Positions 35,511 to 44,249 of a DNA stretch of 64,000 nucleotides are shown one piece after another. The position numbers were made by a program, and so were the translations under genes. The stretch is from UBA2108 sp963925495. Its GTDB lineage: Bacteria; Bacteroidota; Bacteroidia; Flavobacteriales_G; Salibacteraceae. A model generated the notes under the pieces. That model had not been told where the DNA came from, ran no database searches, and saw nothing but the letters and a program-made list of their open reading frames with translations. Every line of letters begins with the position of its first letter. Position 1 is the stretch's first letter. Where the stretch lies: positions 31,846 to 95,845 of the forward strand of contig CAWUST010000041.1 in the NCBI GenBank assembly GCA_963925495.1, written 5' to 3'.

Positions 35511-36143
35511 TTATTTTGTTTGTGTTTTTTGTTCTTTTTTAATCTTTTGCTTCAAATAGTTTACTCCTTTCTCAGAAGCTATTCCTCTAATATGATACCT
35601 AAATTGCTCCAAGTATATTTCTTTCATTGTGGCTTCAGCAGGGAATAAATCAGGGTTAAACAAATCGGTCATTCGGGCTAAATAAATTGCCGTAAGAATT
35701 GGAATATTCAAGTCTGCTCTATAAAGTTCCTCTTCAATTCCACGTCGCATGTTGTCGCTTACCCATTCATTTACCACAGTCATTTTATATTCGTTGAATT
35801 TACCTATGGCTTCTGGGTGGTATTTCTGTAAATCATACATTACAGCGGGATGAATATTTTGAATTTGGTCTACAATTACTTTAGAAATTTTAAAATTCTC
35901 ATCTATTGCATTAAGATTATTATCTAAACAAGCTTGCATTGCACATTGCTCTAAATTTTGGTGGTGAGCCATGCCATGTAGAACTAAATCGTTTTTGTCC
36001 TTTACATATTTATAAATGGTTTTTTTGGAAATGCATAGGTGGCGTGCCAAATCGTCCATGGTAACGCTCTTTATCCCGTATTTCATGAATACAGAAAGCG
36101 AGTTTCCTACTAGTTGTTCAAATTTTGGATCTATTTTTTCCAT
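35511..36143 (-). CDS. TetR/AcrR family transcriptional regulator
   Basis: The 210-residue protein has the TetR DNA-binding domain at residues 5-55 (SVFMKYGIKSVTMDDLARHLCISKKTIYKYVKDKNDLV) and an all-helical ligand/dimer domain. It is the first gene of the efflux operon, so autoregulation is likely, with effector binding relieving repression of the pump. The ATG at 36141-36143 lies 4 bases after a perfect -7 element. Close to it, GTTTTACTCACTAGAAAC (about 36161-36178) is a weak imperfect inverted repeat that could be the operator. The C-terminus is Lys/Gln rich. Confidence 0.93.
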   Translation of the reverse strand: MEKIDPKFEQLVGNSLSVFMKYGIKSVTMDDLARHLCISKKTIYKYVKDKNDLVLHGMAHHQNLEQCAMQACLDNNLNAIDENFKISKVIVDQIQNIHPAVMYDLQKYHPEAIGKFNEYKMTVVNEWVSDNMRRGIEEELYRADLNIPILTAIYLARMTDLFNPDLFPAEATMKEIYLEQFRYHIRGIASEKGVNYLKQKIKKEQKTQTK

Positions 36144-36147
36144 GGTG

Positions 36148-36155
36148 CAAATGTA
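36148..36155 (-). promoter_or_regulatory. -7 element TACATTTG of tetR-efflux operon
   Basis: Perfect TAnnTTTG on the minus strand, 4 bases before the tetR ATG. With GAAA at 36174-36177 as a poor -33 candidate. The predicted transcript is leaderless. Confidence 0.6.
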
Positions 36156-36253
36156 TACACGTTTTACTCACTAGAAACGATAATAATAACGAATGTTTCC
36201 ACTGTATATTTTTTGTTGAGGAACAAAAGAGCCAAAAAAGCTGCAAACAAGGG

Positions 36254-36284
36254 TTTGACAGTCAATAGCAATGGATTACCTTTG
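36254..36284 (+). promoter_or_regulatory. Full consensus promoter of asnS (TTTG-N19-TACCTTTG)
   Basis: TTTG at 36254-36257 and TACCTTTG at 36277-36284 are separated by exactly 19 bases, matching the Bacteroidota sigma-ABfr consensus at both elements. The asnS ATG is 29 bases downstream, so this gene has a normal short leader. Confidence 0.8.
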
Positions 36285-36313
36285 GCAATTATAATAACGT
36301 AGGATTCGACAAA

Positions 36314-37759
36314 ATGAAGAGAATATCGATAAAAGGTCTAATTGAAGCAGGTAATGTTGGTGAAGAAATCACCTTAAAAGGGTGGGTTCGTACTTTTAGA
36401 AGTAAGCGATTTATTGCTCTTAATGACGGCTCAACCATCAAAAACTTGCAATGTGTTGTAGATTTTGAGAACCTAGGGGAAGAAACCTTGAAACGAATTA
36501 CAACCAGTGCATGTGTTAGTGTAAAAGGAGAAATTGTAGCAAGTCAAGGTCGAGGACAATCTATAGAAATGGTTGTTTCCGAATTAGAAGTTTTGGGCGA
36601 CTCAAACCCCGACGAATATCCTATTCAGCCAAAAAAACACAGCCTCGAGTTTTTGAGAGAAAACGCACACTTACGTTTTAGGACGAGCACATTTAGTGCA
36701 GTTTTCAGAATTCGTCATGCCGTTTCATTTGCCATTCATCAATATTTTAATGATAACGGTTTTTTCTCTCTCCACTCTCCTATAATAACGGGAAGTGATG
36801 CTGAAGGAGCTGGTGAAATGTTTCGTGTTTCAACTCTTGATGCCAAGAAACCTCCTTTAAATGATGCTGGAGAAATTAATTACGAAGCGGATTTTTTCGG
36901 GAAAGAAACCAACTTAACAGTTTCCGGTCAATTGGAAGCGGAGTTAGCGGCAATGGCTCTTTCAAAAGTTTACACATTTGGCCCAACATTTCGTGCAGAA
37001 AACTCTAACACTAGCCGTCATCTTGCTGAATTTTGGATGATAGAACCGGAAGTTGCCTTCAACGACTTGTTTGACAACATGGATTTAGCTGAAGATTTTC
37101 TTAAATATGTAATTAACTACTGTTTAGAGAAATGTGAGGACGATCTTGTGTTTTTAGAAAACAGAATTCTTGAAGAAGAAAAAAATGCGAAGGCCGATTT
37201 ACGTCAGCCACATCCTCTTCGCGAAAAACTTAAATTGGTTGCTGAAAACAACTTTGAACGTGTTTCTTATACCGAAGCTTATCAGATTTTAAGAAATAGT
37301 AAACCAAACAAAAAGAAAAAATTTGATTACCTCATAGATGAATGGGGCGTTGATTTACAGAGTGAACACGAGCGTTACTTAGTTGAAAAACATTTTGGAA
37401 AACCAGTTATTTTATATGATTATCCAGCTAAGATAAAAGCATTTTACATGCGGGTGAACGACGAAGAAATCAATGGCAATAAAACTGTAGCCGCCATGGA
37501 TATTCTTTTTCCTGGAATTGGGGAAATTGTAGGTGGTTCTCAGCGGGAAGAAAGGTTGGATGTGCTTCAACAAAAAATGAAAGAATTTAACATTCCAGAA
37601 GACGAAATGTTTTGGTATTTAGATACTCGGAAATTTGGAACATGCGTTCATTCAGGATTCGGGTTAGGCTTTGAAAGACTTGTTCTTTTTATTACAGGTA
37701 TGACGAATGTAAGAGATGTTATCCCATTTCCACGCACACCTAAGAATGCGGAGTTTTAG
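36314..37759 (+). CDS. asnS: Asparagine--tRNA ligase
   Basis: The 481-residue class IIb synthetase charges tRNA-Asn. The N-terminal OB-fold anticodon domain covers about 1-105 (GEEITLKGWVRTFRSKRFIALNDGST). Class II motifs follow: motif 1 FFSLHSPIITGSDAEGAGEMF, motif 2 FGPTFRAENSNTSRHLAEFWMIEPE and motif 3 GFGLGFERLVLFITGMTNVRDVIPFPRTP. NLTVSGQLEAELAA is the typical AsnRS segment. A canonical promoter sits just upstream, and a hairpin at 37959-37996 can stop its transcript. The matching tRNA-Asn lies at 63.5 kb of this window. Confidence 0.97.
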   Translation: MKRISIKGLIEAGNVGEEITLKGWVRTFRSKRFIALNDGSTIKNLQCVVDFENLGEETLKRITTSACVSVKGEIVASQGRGQSIEMVVSELEVLGDSNPDEYPIQPKKHSLEFLRENAHLRFRTSTFSAVFRIRHAVSFAIHQYFNDNGFFSLHSPIITGSDAEGAGEMFRVSTLDAKKPPLNDAGEINYEADFFGKETNLTVSGQLEAELAAMALSKVYTFGPTFRAENSNTSRHLAEFWMIEPEVAFNDLFDNMDLAEDFLKYVINYCLEKCEDDLVFLENRILEEEKNAKADLRQPHPLREKLKLVAENNFERVSYTEAYQILRNSKPNKKKKFDYLIDEWGVDLQSEHERYLVEKHFGKPVILYDYPAKIKAFYMRVNDEEINGNKTVAAMDILFPGIGEIVGGSQREERLDVLQQKMKEFNIPEDEMFWYLDTRKFGTCVHSGFGLGFERLVLFITGMTNVRDVIPFPRTPKNAEF

Positions 37760-37958
37760 AGGGTTAATATTAGTTTAAGTGTCAATGAAGTAGAAAATAT
37801 AGATTTAGTTGTTGAGATTAACCAAAATGATTTGAGAATATTCTTTCTAATTAGAGAGGTTTTGAAAGCCAAGCGAAAATCAATCAAACATTAATTTTGA
37901 GAACGTTTATAGAAAGATTTCTGGTTTGTCAATATCCATATTCTTCTATAAAAGTCAA

Positions 37959-37996
37959 AAATAAACCCAATTCGAGTTTTCGAATTGGGTTTATTT
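37959..37996 (-). terminator. Long terminator hairpin between asnS and atpG
   Basis: AAATAAACCCAATTCG at 37959-37974 pairs perfectly (16 bp) with 37981-37996 around a 6-base loop. On the minus strand the arm ends in TTTATTT followed by TTGACTTTTA, making a good terminator for the atp operon. The symmetrical A/T ends could also serve asnS on the plus strand. Confidence 0.85.
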
Positions 37997-38015
37997 ATTT
38001 TATAAAAATTTAGAA

Positions 38016-38897
38016 TTAACCAGCTAGTGCTTCAGCACCACCAACAATTTCCAATATTTCAGTAGTAATAGCAGCTTGACGCGCCTTGTTGTAGGTCAAT
38101 TTAAGATCATCTAATAAATCACCTGCGTTATCTGTTGCCTTGTGCATTGCGGTCATTCTAGCGCCATGTTCTGAGGCATTTGAATCTAACAAAGCTTTAT
38201 AGAACTGAGTTTTAAGTGCAGAAGGAATTAGAGTTTCTAAAAGCTCTTCTTTACCAGGTTGAAAAATGTATTCCGTATTTGAATTTTCTTCTGCTTCAGG
38301 AGCTTCTACCGGTAACATTTGCTCAGCTTGAACAAATTGAGTAGCCGCATTTTTGAATTGATTGTACACCAAAACAACTTTATCATAATGTCCATCCCAA
38401 AAGGCAGACATAATCTGGTCAGAGATTACAGAGGCTTTCTCAAAAGATAAGTCATTGAAAATTTCGCCGTTTTTAGAAGGATCATTAAACAAATCTCCAG
38501 AATATAATCTATCTGATTTTTTATAAAGATCGTAAACCTTTTTGCCTACAGGCAACACAGTAACTTCTGCATTGGCGTAAGTTTCTTTGGTAAGACGAGT
38601 AGTTAGCTTGGTAACGTTTGCGTTAAATCCACCACACAACCCACGATTACTTGTAATAGGAACAAGAAGAACACGTTGTACTTCTCGTTTCTCAACAAAT
38701 TTATTTTCCATTTCGGTCATTGTACCGGATAAATTCTGAAGTACCTCGCTCAACTTAAGGGCATAAGGGCGCATTTGAATAATGCGATCAGTAGCCCTTT
38801 TAAGTTTTGCGGCAGACACCATTTTCATAGCAGAAGTAATCTGCTTGGTAGAATTTACCGATGTAATCCGAGTTCGTATTTCTTTTAAGTTAGCCAT
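38016..38897 (-). CDS. atpG: ATP synthase F1 subunit gamma
   Basis: The 293-residue central rotor-stalk protein starts with the family hallmark LKEIRTRITSVNSTKQITSAMKMVSAAKL and ends with MHKATDNAGDLLDDLKLTYNKARQAAITTEILEIVGGAEAL. The two terminal helices form the coiled coil inside the alpha3beta3 head. SNRGLCGGFNANV is the conserved central motif. It is the last gene of the operon; atpD and atpC do not follow, a layout common in Bacteroidota where they are encoded elsewhere. Confidence 0.97.
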   Translation of the reverse strand: MANLKEIRTRITSVNSTKQITSAMKMVSAAKLKRATDRIIQMRPYALKLSEVLQNLSGTMTEMENKFVEKREVQRVLLVPITSNRGLCGGFNANVTKLTTRLTKETYANAEVTVLPVGKKVYDLYKKSDRLYSGDLFNDPSKNGEIFNDLSFEKASVISDQIMSAFWDGHYDKVVLVYNQFKNAATQFVQAEQMLPVEAPEAEENSNTEYIFQPGKEELLETLIPSALKTQFYKALLDSNASEHGARMTAMHKATDNAGDLLDDLKLTYNKARQAAITTEILEIVGGAEALAG

Positions 38898-38921
38898 AAG
38901 CTTCTTTTTTTAAAGTAATAC

Positions 38922-40505
38922 TTATTTCACTTTATATTTTGCAGAAAGATCGTCTGCAACATCCATTAAAGTATCCGTAATTTCTTCGTTCAATTTACCT
39001 GCTTTAAGCAAGTCTAAAACATCGCGGTGAGTAGCATCCATAAAAGCTAAGAATTCAGTTTCAAATTCTTTAATTCTTTTTACAGGCACATTTTGAAGTA
39101 ATCCCTTAGAACCTAAGTAAATGATTGCTACCTGTTTTTCAACTGGCATTGGATCATTTTCTTTTTGCTTCAAGATCTCAACGTTTCTTTCTCCTTTTGC
39201 TAAAACTCTAGTGGTAGCAGCATCTAGATCAGAACCAAATTTTGAGAAAGCTTCTAATTCACGATATTGTGCTTGATCCAGTTTAAGGGTACCAGCAACT
39301 TTTTTCATGGATTTAATTTGTGCGTTTCCACCTACACGAGATACAGAGATACCTACGTTAATAGCTGGACGTACACCTGAAAGGAATAAATCAGACTCTA
39401 AGAAAATTTGTCCATCAGTAATTGAAATTACGTTTGTTGGAATGTATGCAGATACATCTCCAGCTTGAGTTTCAATAATTGGAAGAGCAGTTAAAGATCC
39501 GCCACCTTTTACAATGCCTTTCAATGAATCTGGTAGATCATTCATTTGAGACGCAATGGTATCATCATTAATTACTTTAGCAGCACGCTCTAATAATCTT
39601 GAGTGAAGATAAAATACATCACCTGGGTAAGCCTCACGTCCTGGAGGTCTTCTTAAAAGAAGAGAAACCTCACGGTAAGCAACAGCTTGTTTTGATAAAT
39701 CATCATATACAATTAATGCAGGACGACCTGTATCTCTGAAAAATTCACCAATTGCAGCACCCGCAAATGGAGCGTAAAATTGCAATGGTGCTGGATCAGC
39801 AGCACTTGCCGCTACTACAGTGGTGTAAGCCATTGCTCCTGCTTCTTCTAATTTTTTTACTGTAAGAGCAACGGTAGAGTTTTTCTGGCCAATTGCTACA
39901 TAAATACAATAAACAGGTTTTCCTGCATCGTAAAATTCTTTTTGATTGATAATGGTATCAATACAAACGGTAGATTTACCAGTTTGACGATCACCAATAA
40001 CCAATTCACGTTGTCCACGTCCAACAGGAATCATTGCATCAATTGCTTTAATTCCAGTTTGAAGAGGCTCAGTAACAGGCTGACGGAAAATTACGCCAGG
40101 AGCCTTACGCTCTAGTGGCATTTCGTAAAGTTTACCTTCAATAGCACCTTTACCGTCAATAGGATTACCTAAAGTACCTACAACACGACCAACAATACCC
40201 TCACCTACATTAAGTGAAGCAATTTTACCCGTTCTTTTTGCAGTTGAACCTTCTTTAATACCAGTTGAAGAACCTAAAAGTACAGCACCAATATTATCTT
40301 CTTCCAAGTTAAGAACAATCCCTCTTAACCCAGTTTCAAATTCAATTAATTCACCAGCTTGTACATTAGATAAACCGTACAAACGGGCAATTCCATCACC
40401 AACTTGAAGTACTGATCCAACTTCTTCTAACTCAACATCTGTTTTGATGCCTGCTAGTTGTTCTCTTAAAATTGCTGAAACCTCAGCAGGTTTTAAATCC
40501 GCCAT
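38922..40505 (-). CDS. atpA: ATP synthase F1 subunit alpha
   Basis: The 527-residue subunit binds non-catalytic nucleotide in the F1 head. The Walker A motif is GDRQTGKST, and the alpha signature PAINVGISVSRVGG is present near residue 375. The N-terminal beta-barrel has EEVGSVLQVGDGIARLYGL. The Arg of SVSRVGG is the arginine finger for the beta catalytic site. It is 23 bases after atpH and 24 bases before atpG. Confidence 0.97.
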   Translation of the reverse strand: MADLKPAEVSAILREQLAGIKTDVELEEVGSVLQVGDGIARLYGLSNVQAGELIEFETGLRGIVLNLEEDNIGAVLLGSSTGIKEGSTAKRTGKIASLNVGEGIVGRVVGTLGNPIDGKGAIEGKLYEMPLERKAPGVIFRQPVTEPLQTGIKAIDAMIPVGRGQRELVIGDRQTGKSTVCIDTIINQKEFYDAGKPVYCIYVAIGQKNSTVALTVKKLEEAGAMAYTTVVAASAADPAPLQFYAPFAGAAIGEFFRDTGRPALIVYDDLSKQAVAYREVSLLLRRPPGREAYPGDVFYLHSRLLERAAKVINDDTIASQMNDLPDSLKGIVKGGGSLTALPIIETQAGDVSAYIPTNVISITDGQIFLESDLFLSGVRPAINVGISVSRVGGNAQIKSMKKVAGTLKLDQAQYRELEAFSKFGSDLDAATTRVLAKGERNVEILKQKENDPMPVEKQVAIIYLGSKGLLQNVPVKRIKEFETEFLAFMDATHRDVLDLLKAGKLNEEITDTLMDVADDLSAKYKVK

Positions 40506-40528
40506 TTTTGTAATTGTTTAATGGATAC

Positions 40529-41086
40529 TTATAATTTGGAAATATAATCTTCCGTTATTAATTCGTTTTTCAATATTCTTAATTGACGAGATACCGAAGC
40601 ATCTATTTGTTGATCCCCCACACGAAGAACAACACCACCAATTAACTTTTCGTTTACTTGCTCATCAATTAGAATATCGGTATGATCTAAAACAGAAATA
40701 ACATTTCTGATTTTATCTCTTAACTCGTCATCTAACGCAACTGCAGATGTAACATTTGCAGTTATAATTTTATTCATTTCGTTATACAATTCAATGAATG
40801 CTCCCGAAATATGAAATAATAAATGCTCCCGATTATTGTTTGCTATAATCTTAATAAATGATTTTACCAGCGTACCGATATCCTCTTTAAAAATAAGATT
40901 AAGGACATTTATTTTCTTGTCTTTCTTAACTAAAGGACTACGCAACATTACCTTAAGATCACGGTTTTCACCGATAACCTTACTTAAAGTCTCCACCTCT
41001 TTTTTAATTTGCTCTAACTCATTTCTTTCTTGAGCAAGCAATAAAAGCGATTTCGCGTATCTAGCAGCAACTTTATTCGTTACCAT
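40529..41086 (-). CDS. atpH: ATP synthase F1 subunit delta
   Basis: The 185-residue stator protein (OSCP-type) has the N-terminal helical domain (VAARYAKSLLLLAQERNEL, LRSPLVKKDKKINVL) and a C-terminal part with DEQVNEKLIGGVVLRVGDQQIDASVSRQLRIL, the family's most conserved block. It connects the F1 alpha subunits to the b-subunit stalk. It starts one base after the atpF stop. Confidence 0.95.
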   Translation of the reverse strand: MVTNKVAARYAKSLLLLAQERNELEQIKKEVETLSKVIGENRDLKVMLRSPLVKKDKKINVLNLIFKEDIGTLVKSFIKIIANNNREHLLFHISGAFIELYNEMNKIITANVTSAVALDDELRDKIRNVISVLDHTDILIDEQVNEKLIGGVVLRVGDQQIDASVSRQLRILKNELITEDYISKL

Positions 41087-41087
41087 C

Positions 41088-41582
41088 TTAGTTTAGTTTA
41101 ATATCTTTTACCAATGATTTAGCAAGATCTTGTTGCTTGCTATCCGATGATAGTTCAGTACGAATAATTCTTTCAGCGATATCCAAAGCGAAATCTGAAA
41201 CTTGATTTTTAAAATCAGCTACAGCAGCTGCTTTTTCAGTTTCGATAGACTCACGAGCTGAAGCAATCATTTTGTCAGCTTCTGTTTTTGCAATTCCTTT
41301 AGAATCGGCAATCATTTTCTCACGAATTTCTCTAGCTTCTTTCATTAAAGCATCTCTTTCTAAACGAGCTTCTTGAAGTAAATCTTCGTTTTTAGAAGAT
41401 AAAGCAACCATTTCAGCTTTTGCTTTTTCAGCAGAATTAAGAGCTTCATTAATAGAATCTTCTCGATCTTTTACCGCGTTTAAAATTGGTCTCCAAGCAA
41501 ATTTTGCAAGGATGAACATAAGTAAAAGGAAGACCAAGGTCGTCCAAAATATGAGGCCAATACCGGGAGTTAATAAATCCAT
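41088..41582 (-). CDS. atpF: ATP synthase F0 subunit b
   Basis: The 164-residue protein has one N-terminal membrane helix (GLIFWTTLVFLLLMFILAKFAW) followed by a long charged helix (about 35-160, Glu/Lys/Ala-rich, e.g. NSAEKAKAEMVALSSKNEDLLQEARLE) forming the peripheral stalk. It follows atpE after 82 bases and is directly joined to atpH. A single b-type subunit is present rather than a b/b' pair. Confidence 0.96.
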   Translation of the reverse strand: MDLLTPGIGLIFWTTLVFLLLMFILAKFAWRPILNAVKDREDSINEALNSAEKAKAEMVALSSKNEDLLQEARLERDALMKEAREIREKMIADSKGIAKTEADKMIASARESIETEKAAAVADFKNQVSDFALDIAERIIRTELSSDSKQQDLAKSLVKDIKLN

Positions 41583-41664
41583 TTCTTATTGTTTTAAATT
41601 CTATCTTAAAAATTAATTAGAAAGCTGCAACCAACCGTTACAGCTTTCTAATTTTAACTTTTTG

Positions 41665-41877
41665 TTACTTAGCAACTAGGAAAGAAACAACTATTGCAAA
41701 AAGAGCTGCACCTTCTACAAGAGCTGCTGCAATTAACATATTAGTTTGAATTTTTCCTGATTCTTCAGGTTGACGAGCGATAGCGTCCATAGCGGATCCG
41801 CCAATTCGGCCAATACCGATTCCAGCGCCTATTGCTGCTAAACCTGCTCCAATTGCTGCGATTGAGATTCCAGTCAT
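41665..41877 (-). CDS. atpE: ATP synthase F0 subunit c
   Basis: The 70-residue proteolipid has two helices joined by the ARQPEESGKIQ loop. The first helix has the glycine pattern GAGLAAIGAGIGIGRIGG for tight ring packing. The second carries the ion-binding Glu in AAALVEGAALFAIV. The residues around it (VEG, no Ser/Thr directly after Glu) lack the usual sodium-binding signature, so proton coupling is inferred. It sits 36 bases after atpB. Confidence 0.96.
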   Translation of the reverse strand: MTGISIAAIGAGLAAIGAGIGIGRIGGSAMDAIARQPEESGKIQTNMLIAAALVEGAALFAIVVSFLVAK

Positions 41878-41913
41878 TTTCAGATATATTTAATTAAACA
41901 AATTATTTACTAA

Positions 41914-43053
41914 TTAATGATGTTCTGCTGTTGCTTGTCCAATGAACACTGCCGACAACAGAGTAAAAATAAACGCCTGAAGTGCTGCTACCAGCAATTC
42001 AAGTGTTGATATAAATAAGGTCATAGGAACCGAAAGGAAACTCCAACCAAAACTTTCTTTAACGAATATGATAGATATAAGTGATAACACAATAATATGA
42101 CCTGCAGTAATATTTGCAAAAAGTCGAATGATAAGAGCAGCTATCTTAATAAAGATTCCAGCTACTTCAATTGGCAACAAAATTATGTAAAGAACACCTT
42201 TTGCTGACCAGGGCATTGAATTACCCATTGGATCAAAAATATGACCCCAATAGTTTTTGTTACCTGAAAGGTTTACAATAATCATTGTCATTAATGAAAG
42301 AACAATTGTTACTGAAATGTTTCCGGTAAGATTTGCTCCACCTGGAAAAAATGGAATAAGCCCCATTAAGTTGTTAATCCAGATAAAGAAAAATACAGTA
42401 AGCAAAAAGCCCATGTACTTTCTATATTTCTTTTCGCCAATGTTTGGAATTGCTATTTCATCTCGTACAAAAATCACAAGAGGTTCAAGAAAAGCTGCAA
42501 GACCTTTAGGTGCCATTGGGTTCTTTTTGTATGAGCCAGCTAATGACAAAAACAAAAATAGCAATAGACCAACAGACATAAAAAGGGAAAGCACATTTTT
42601 GGTGATAGAAAAATCTAATGGCATTTCGTTCGTTGAATGATGTTCAGCATCCATTTCTAAAGTTCCACTGGCATCCGTGTTGTAAATTTTCTCGTGGTGT
42701 AGTTTGTAATAATTACCGCCACTTTCAACAACTGCGGTTCCATGCTCAAATTTTGAAGACATAAATAGCTGTAAACCTCCATCTAAAAGAATAATTGGTA
42801 ATGGAATACTTACAGGGTGTATTTCGCCATCGTCACCAGTAACATCCCATAAGTGCCAATCATGTGCATCTAAAACGTGATGCATAATCATATCACTTGG
42901 GTTGAACTCTTCTTTTTCTAGCTCTTTAGAATGGTCGTTTTGGGTAGCTTGGATTTCTTCTTCAAGAACATCGTTGTTCGCGAAAGCACCAAGGCTGGCA
43001 CTTGTAAGAAAAATCGTGGTTAGAATAGCTAAAAATACTCTTTTAAATTCCAT
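41914..43053 (-). CDS. atpB: ATP synthase F0 subunit a with exported N-terminal extension
   Basis: From the ATG at 43051-43053 the protein is 379 residues. Residues 1-25 look like a signal peptide (MEFKRVFLAILTTIFLTSASLGAFA), followed by an acidic, His-rich periplasmic segment of about 125 residues (DMIMHHVLDAHDWHLWDVT, PLPIILLDGGLQ). The conserved channel helices come next, including FLLTVFFFIWINNLMGLIPFFPGG and the key Arg in AALIIRLFANITAGHIIVLSL. E. coli AtpB is about 270 residues, so the extension is substantial but characteristic of Bacteroidota. The longer frame from 43167 is unlikely because a perfect -7 element lies between the two starts at 43102-43109. Confidence 0.95.
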   Translation of the reverse strand: MEFKRVFLAILTTIFLTSASLGAFANNDVLEEEIQATQNDHSKELEKEEFNPSDMIMHHVLDAHDWHLWDVTGDDGEIHPVSIPLPIILLDGGLQLFMSSKFEHGTAVVESGGNYYKLHHEKIYNTDASGTLEMDAEHHSTNEMPLDFSITKNVLSLFMSVGLLLFLFLSLAGSYKKNPMAPKGLAAFLEPLVIFVRDEIAIPNIGEKKYRKYMGFLLTVFFFIWINNLMGLIPFFPGGANLTGNISVTIVLSLMTMIIVNLSGNKNYWGHIFDPMGNSMPWSAKGVLYIILLPIEVAGIFIKIAALIIRLFANITAGHIIVLSLISIIFVKESFGWSFLSVPMTLFISTLELLVAALQAFIFTLLSAVFIGQATAEHH

Positions 43054-43101
43054 ATTTATTTGCAAATTTTCCTTTAAAAAGGTCTGTCCGTAAATTGGCT
43101 G

Positions 43102-43109
43102 CAAATGTA
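43102..43109 (-). promoter_or_regulatory. -7 element TACATTTG upstream of atpB
   Basis: Perfect TAnnTTTG on the minus strand, 48 bases before the atpB ATG. It may give atpB-E-F-H-A-G an own promoter in addition to read-through from atpZ. Confidence 0.55.
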
Positions 43110-43183
43110 TTGATTTTCCATACTCGAAATGCACATTTTGGTAGGCCAGTAAAAAAAAGTTTAACAATCAGAAATACAGTGGA

Positions 43184-43585
43184 TTAAGCATCTTTTTTAT
43201 TCAAATTATTATCCAGTTTTATGTAGTAAATTAGTTCGAAAGCGAGAATAATAAAAAAGGCAAGTACAAAATTCAATGTAAAAAAGGTGTTTTCAGCATT
43301 TGGTTTTAACAAGACAGGAAGGAGTATTGTAAGTGCGCTAAACATTTTAATAATACTAGTCACGAGATAGGCAAAACCAGTGTTTTTGCTCTTCTTTTTT
43401 CTCAACCAAAACACCGGAGAAAACCCTAAAATCGATAATAAAAGCCAAAGTCCATAAACTTTTGGAATGACATCATTTTCAAAGGGATCTGAATAAAAAT
43501 AGAGTAATAAGAAATATTGGAGTGATGCAACAAGTAAAAGGAAGGTAAATAAAATTCCAGAATATTTTAGAAGAGGTTTAATCAT
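43184..43585 (-). CDS. Small membrane protein between atpZ and atpB
   Basis: The 133-residue protein has four hydrophobic helices (about 8-30, 42-62, 70-92 and 98-120) and basic loops (WLRKKKSKNTG). It overlaps atpZ by 8 bases and precedes atpB by 130 bases. The position and size resemble AtpI, which in other bacteria helps c-ring assembly, but sequence similarity is not evident; DUF6168 proteins found at this place in flavobacteria are the closest match I can think of. The role is inferred from location. Confidence 0.75.
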   Translation of the reverse strand: MIKPLLKYSGILFTFLLLVASLQYFLLLYFYSDPFENDVIPKVYGLWLLLSILGFSPVFWLRKKKSKNTGFAYLVTSIIKMFSALTILLPVLLKPNAENTFFTLNFVLAFFIILAFELIYYIKLDNNLNKKDA

Positions 43586-43799
43586 GTTTAATAATTTCTT
43601 TTAAAACATAGAATAAAGATAATCCGACTGATGAGAGTGAAAGAATCAAAGTCCAAATTGGAAAGTCATTATTTTGGCTTTTGTCCAAATAGTCACCCAG
43701 AAAAGTGCCTCCGCCAATAATGATTGCCATTTGAAAAGCAAGTGAAGAAAATTTCGCTAAATTCTTCTTTAAATTTTCGTCCTCTTTTTTGTTAGTCAT
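43578..43799 (-). CDS. atpZ: AtpZ/AtpI family protein
   Basis: The 73-residue protein has two membrane helices (FSSLAFQMAIIIGGGTFLGDYL and IWTLILSLSSVGLSLFYVL) joined by a short loop, with a Lys/Glu-rich N-terminus, as in AtpZ. AtpZ/AtpI proteins act with the c-ring in magnesium or calcium supply or assembly of F0. It heads the atp locus and overlaps the following membrane protein gene by 8 bases. A perfect -7 element stands 7 bases before the ATG. Confidence 0.88.
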   Translation of the reverse strand: MTNKKEDENLKKNLAKFSSLAFQMAIIIGGGTFLGDYLDKSQNNDFPIWTLILSLSSVGLSLFYVLKEIIKHD

Positions 43800-43806
43800 T
43801 TCCGGG

Positions 43807-43814
43807 CAAAGTTA
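43807..43814 (-). promoter_or_regulatory. -7 element TAACTTTG of atp locus
   Basis: Perfect TAnnTTTG on the minus strand, 7 bases before the atpZ ATG at 43799, predicting a leaderless or nearly leaderless transcript. Confidence 0.6.
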
Positions 43815-43960
43815 TTGCAATTTTGGACTAGTAAAAATTCGAGTAAGCGAAGATCAGGAAAAGGGTCAATGATTGTCCTTAAACCGCTATAAATTCTTTT
43901 CAAATTGCAGTTTTTTGAACATTAATTAACCTCTTGAAGTCTAAAGGGGTATTAATTCTT

Positions 43961-43968
43961 TACTTTTG
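43961..43968 (+). promoter_or_regulatory. -7 element TACTTTTG of tatA
   Basis: Perfect TAnnTTTG, 23 bases before the tatA ATG at 43992. TTG at 43934-43936 is too far (24 bases) to be a standard -33. Confidence 0.55.
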
Positions 43969-43991
43969 CGAGGTAAAATAAATTGAAGGTT

Positions 43992-44186
43992 ATGTTAAAT
44001 GCAGTTTTATTAATGGGAATGCCAGGCGGACCAGAATTAATAGTAATAGCAATTATTGTTCTTTTACTTTTTGGAGGAAAAAAAATTCCTGAACTTATGA
44101 AAGGTATAGGAAATGGCATTAGGGAGTTTAAAAGCGCTTCCAAAGGCGATGAGAAAGATATTAAGATTGACGATAAGAATCAGTAA
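43992..44186 (+). CDS. tatA: Sec-independent translocase TatA/TatE
   Basis: The 64-residue protein has the TatA signature: short periplasmic N-terminus, membrane helix (PELIVIAIIVLLLFGG), the FGGKKIPEL hinge, an amphipathic helix (MKGIGNGIREFKSA) and a charged tail. With TatC it exports folded proteins. I start at ATG 43992; the frame is open a little further to a TTG. No tatC is in the window. gatA follows after 63 bases. Confidence 0.94.
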   Translation: MLNAVLLMGMPGGPELIVIAIIVLLLFGGKKIPELMKGIGNGIREFKSASKGDEKDIKIDDKNQ

Positions 44187-44249
44187 AGTCAATCAACGAA
44201 TACATTATTACAAAGGCAGGGAAACTTGCCTTTTTTATTTGTCCCATAA

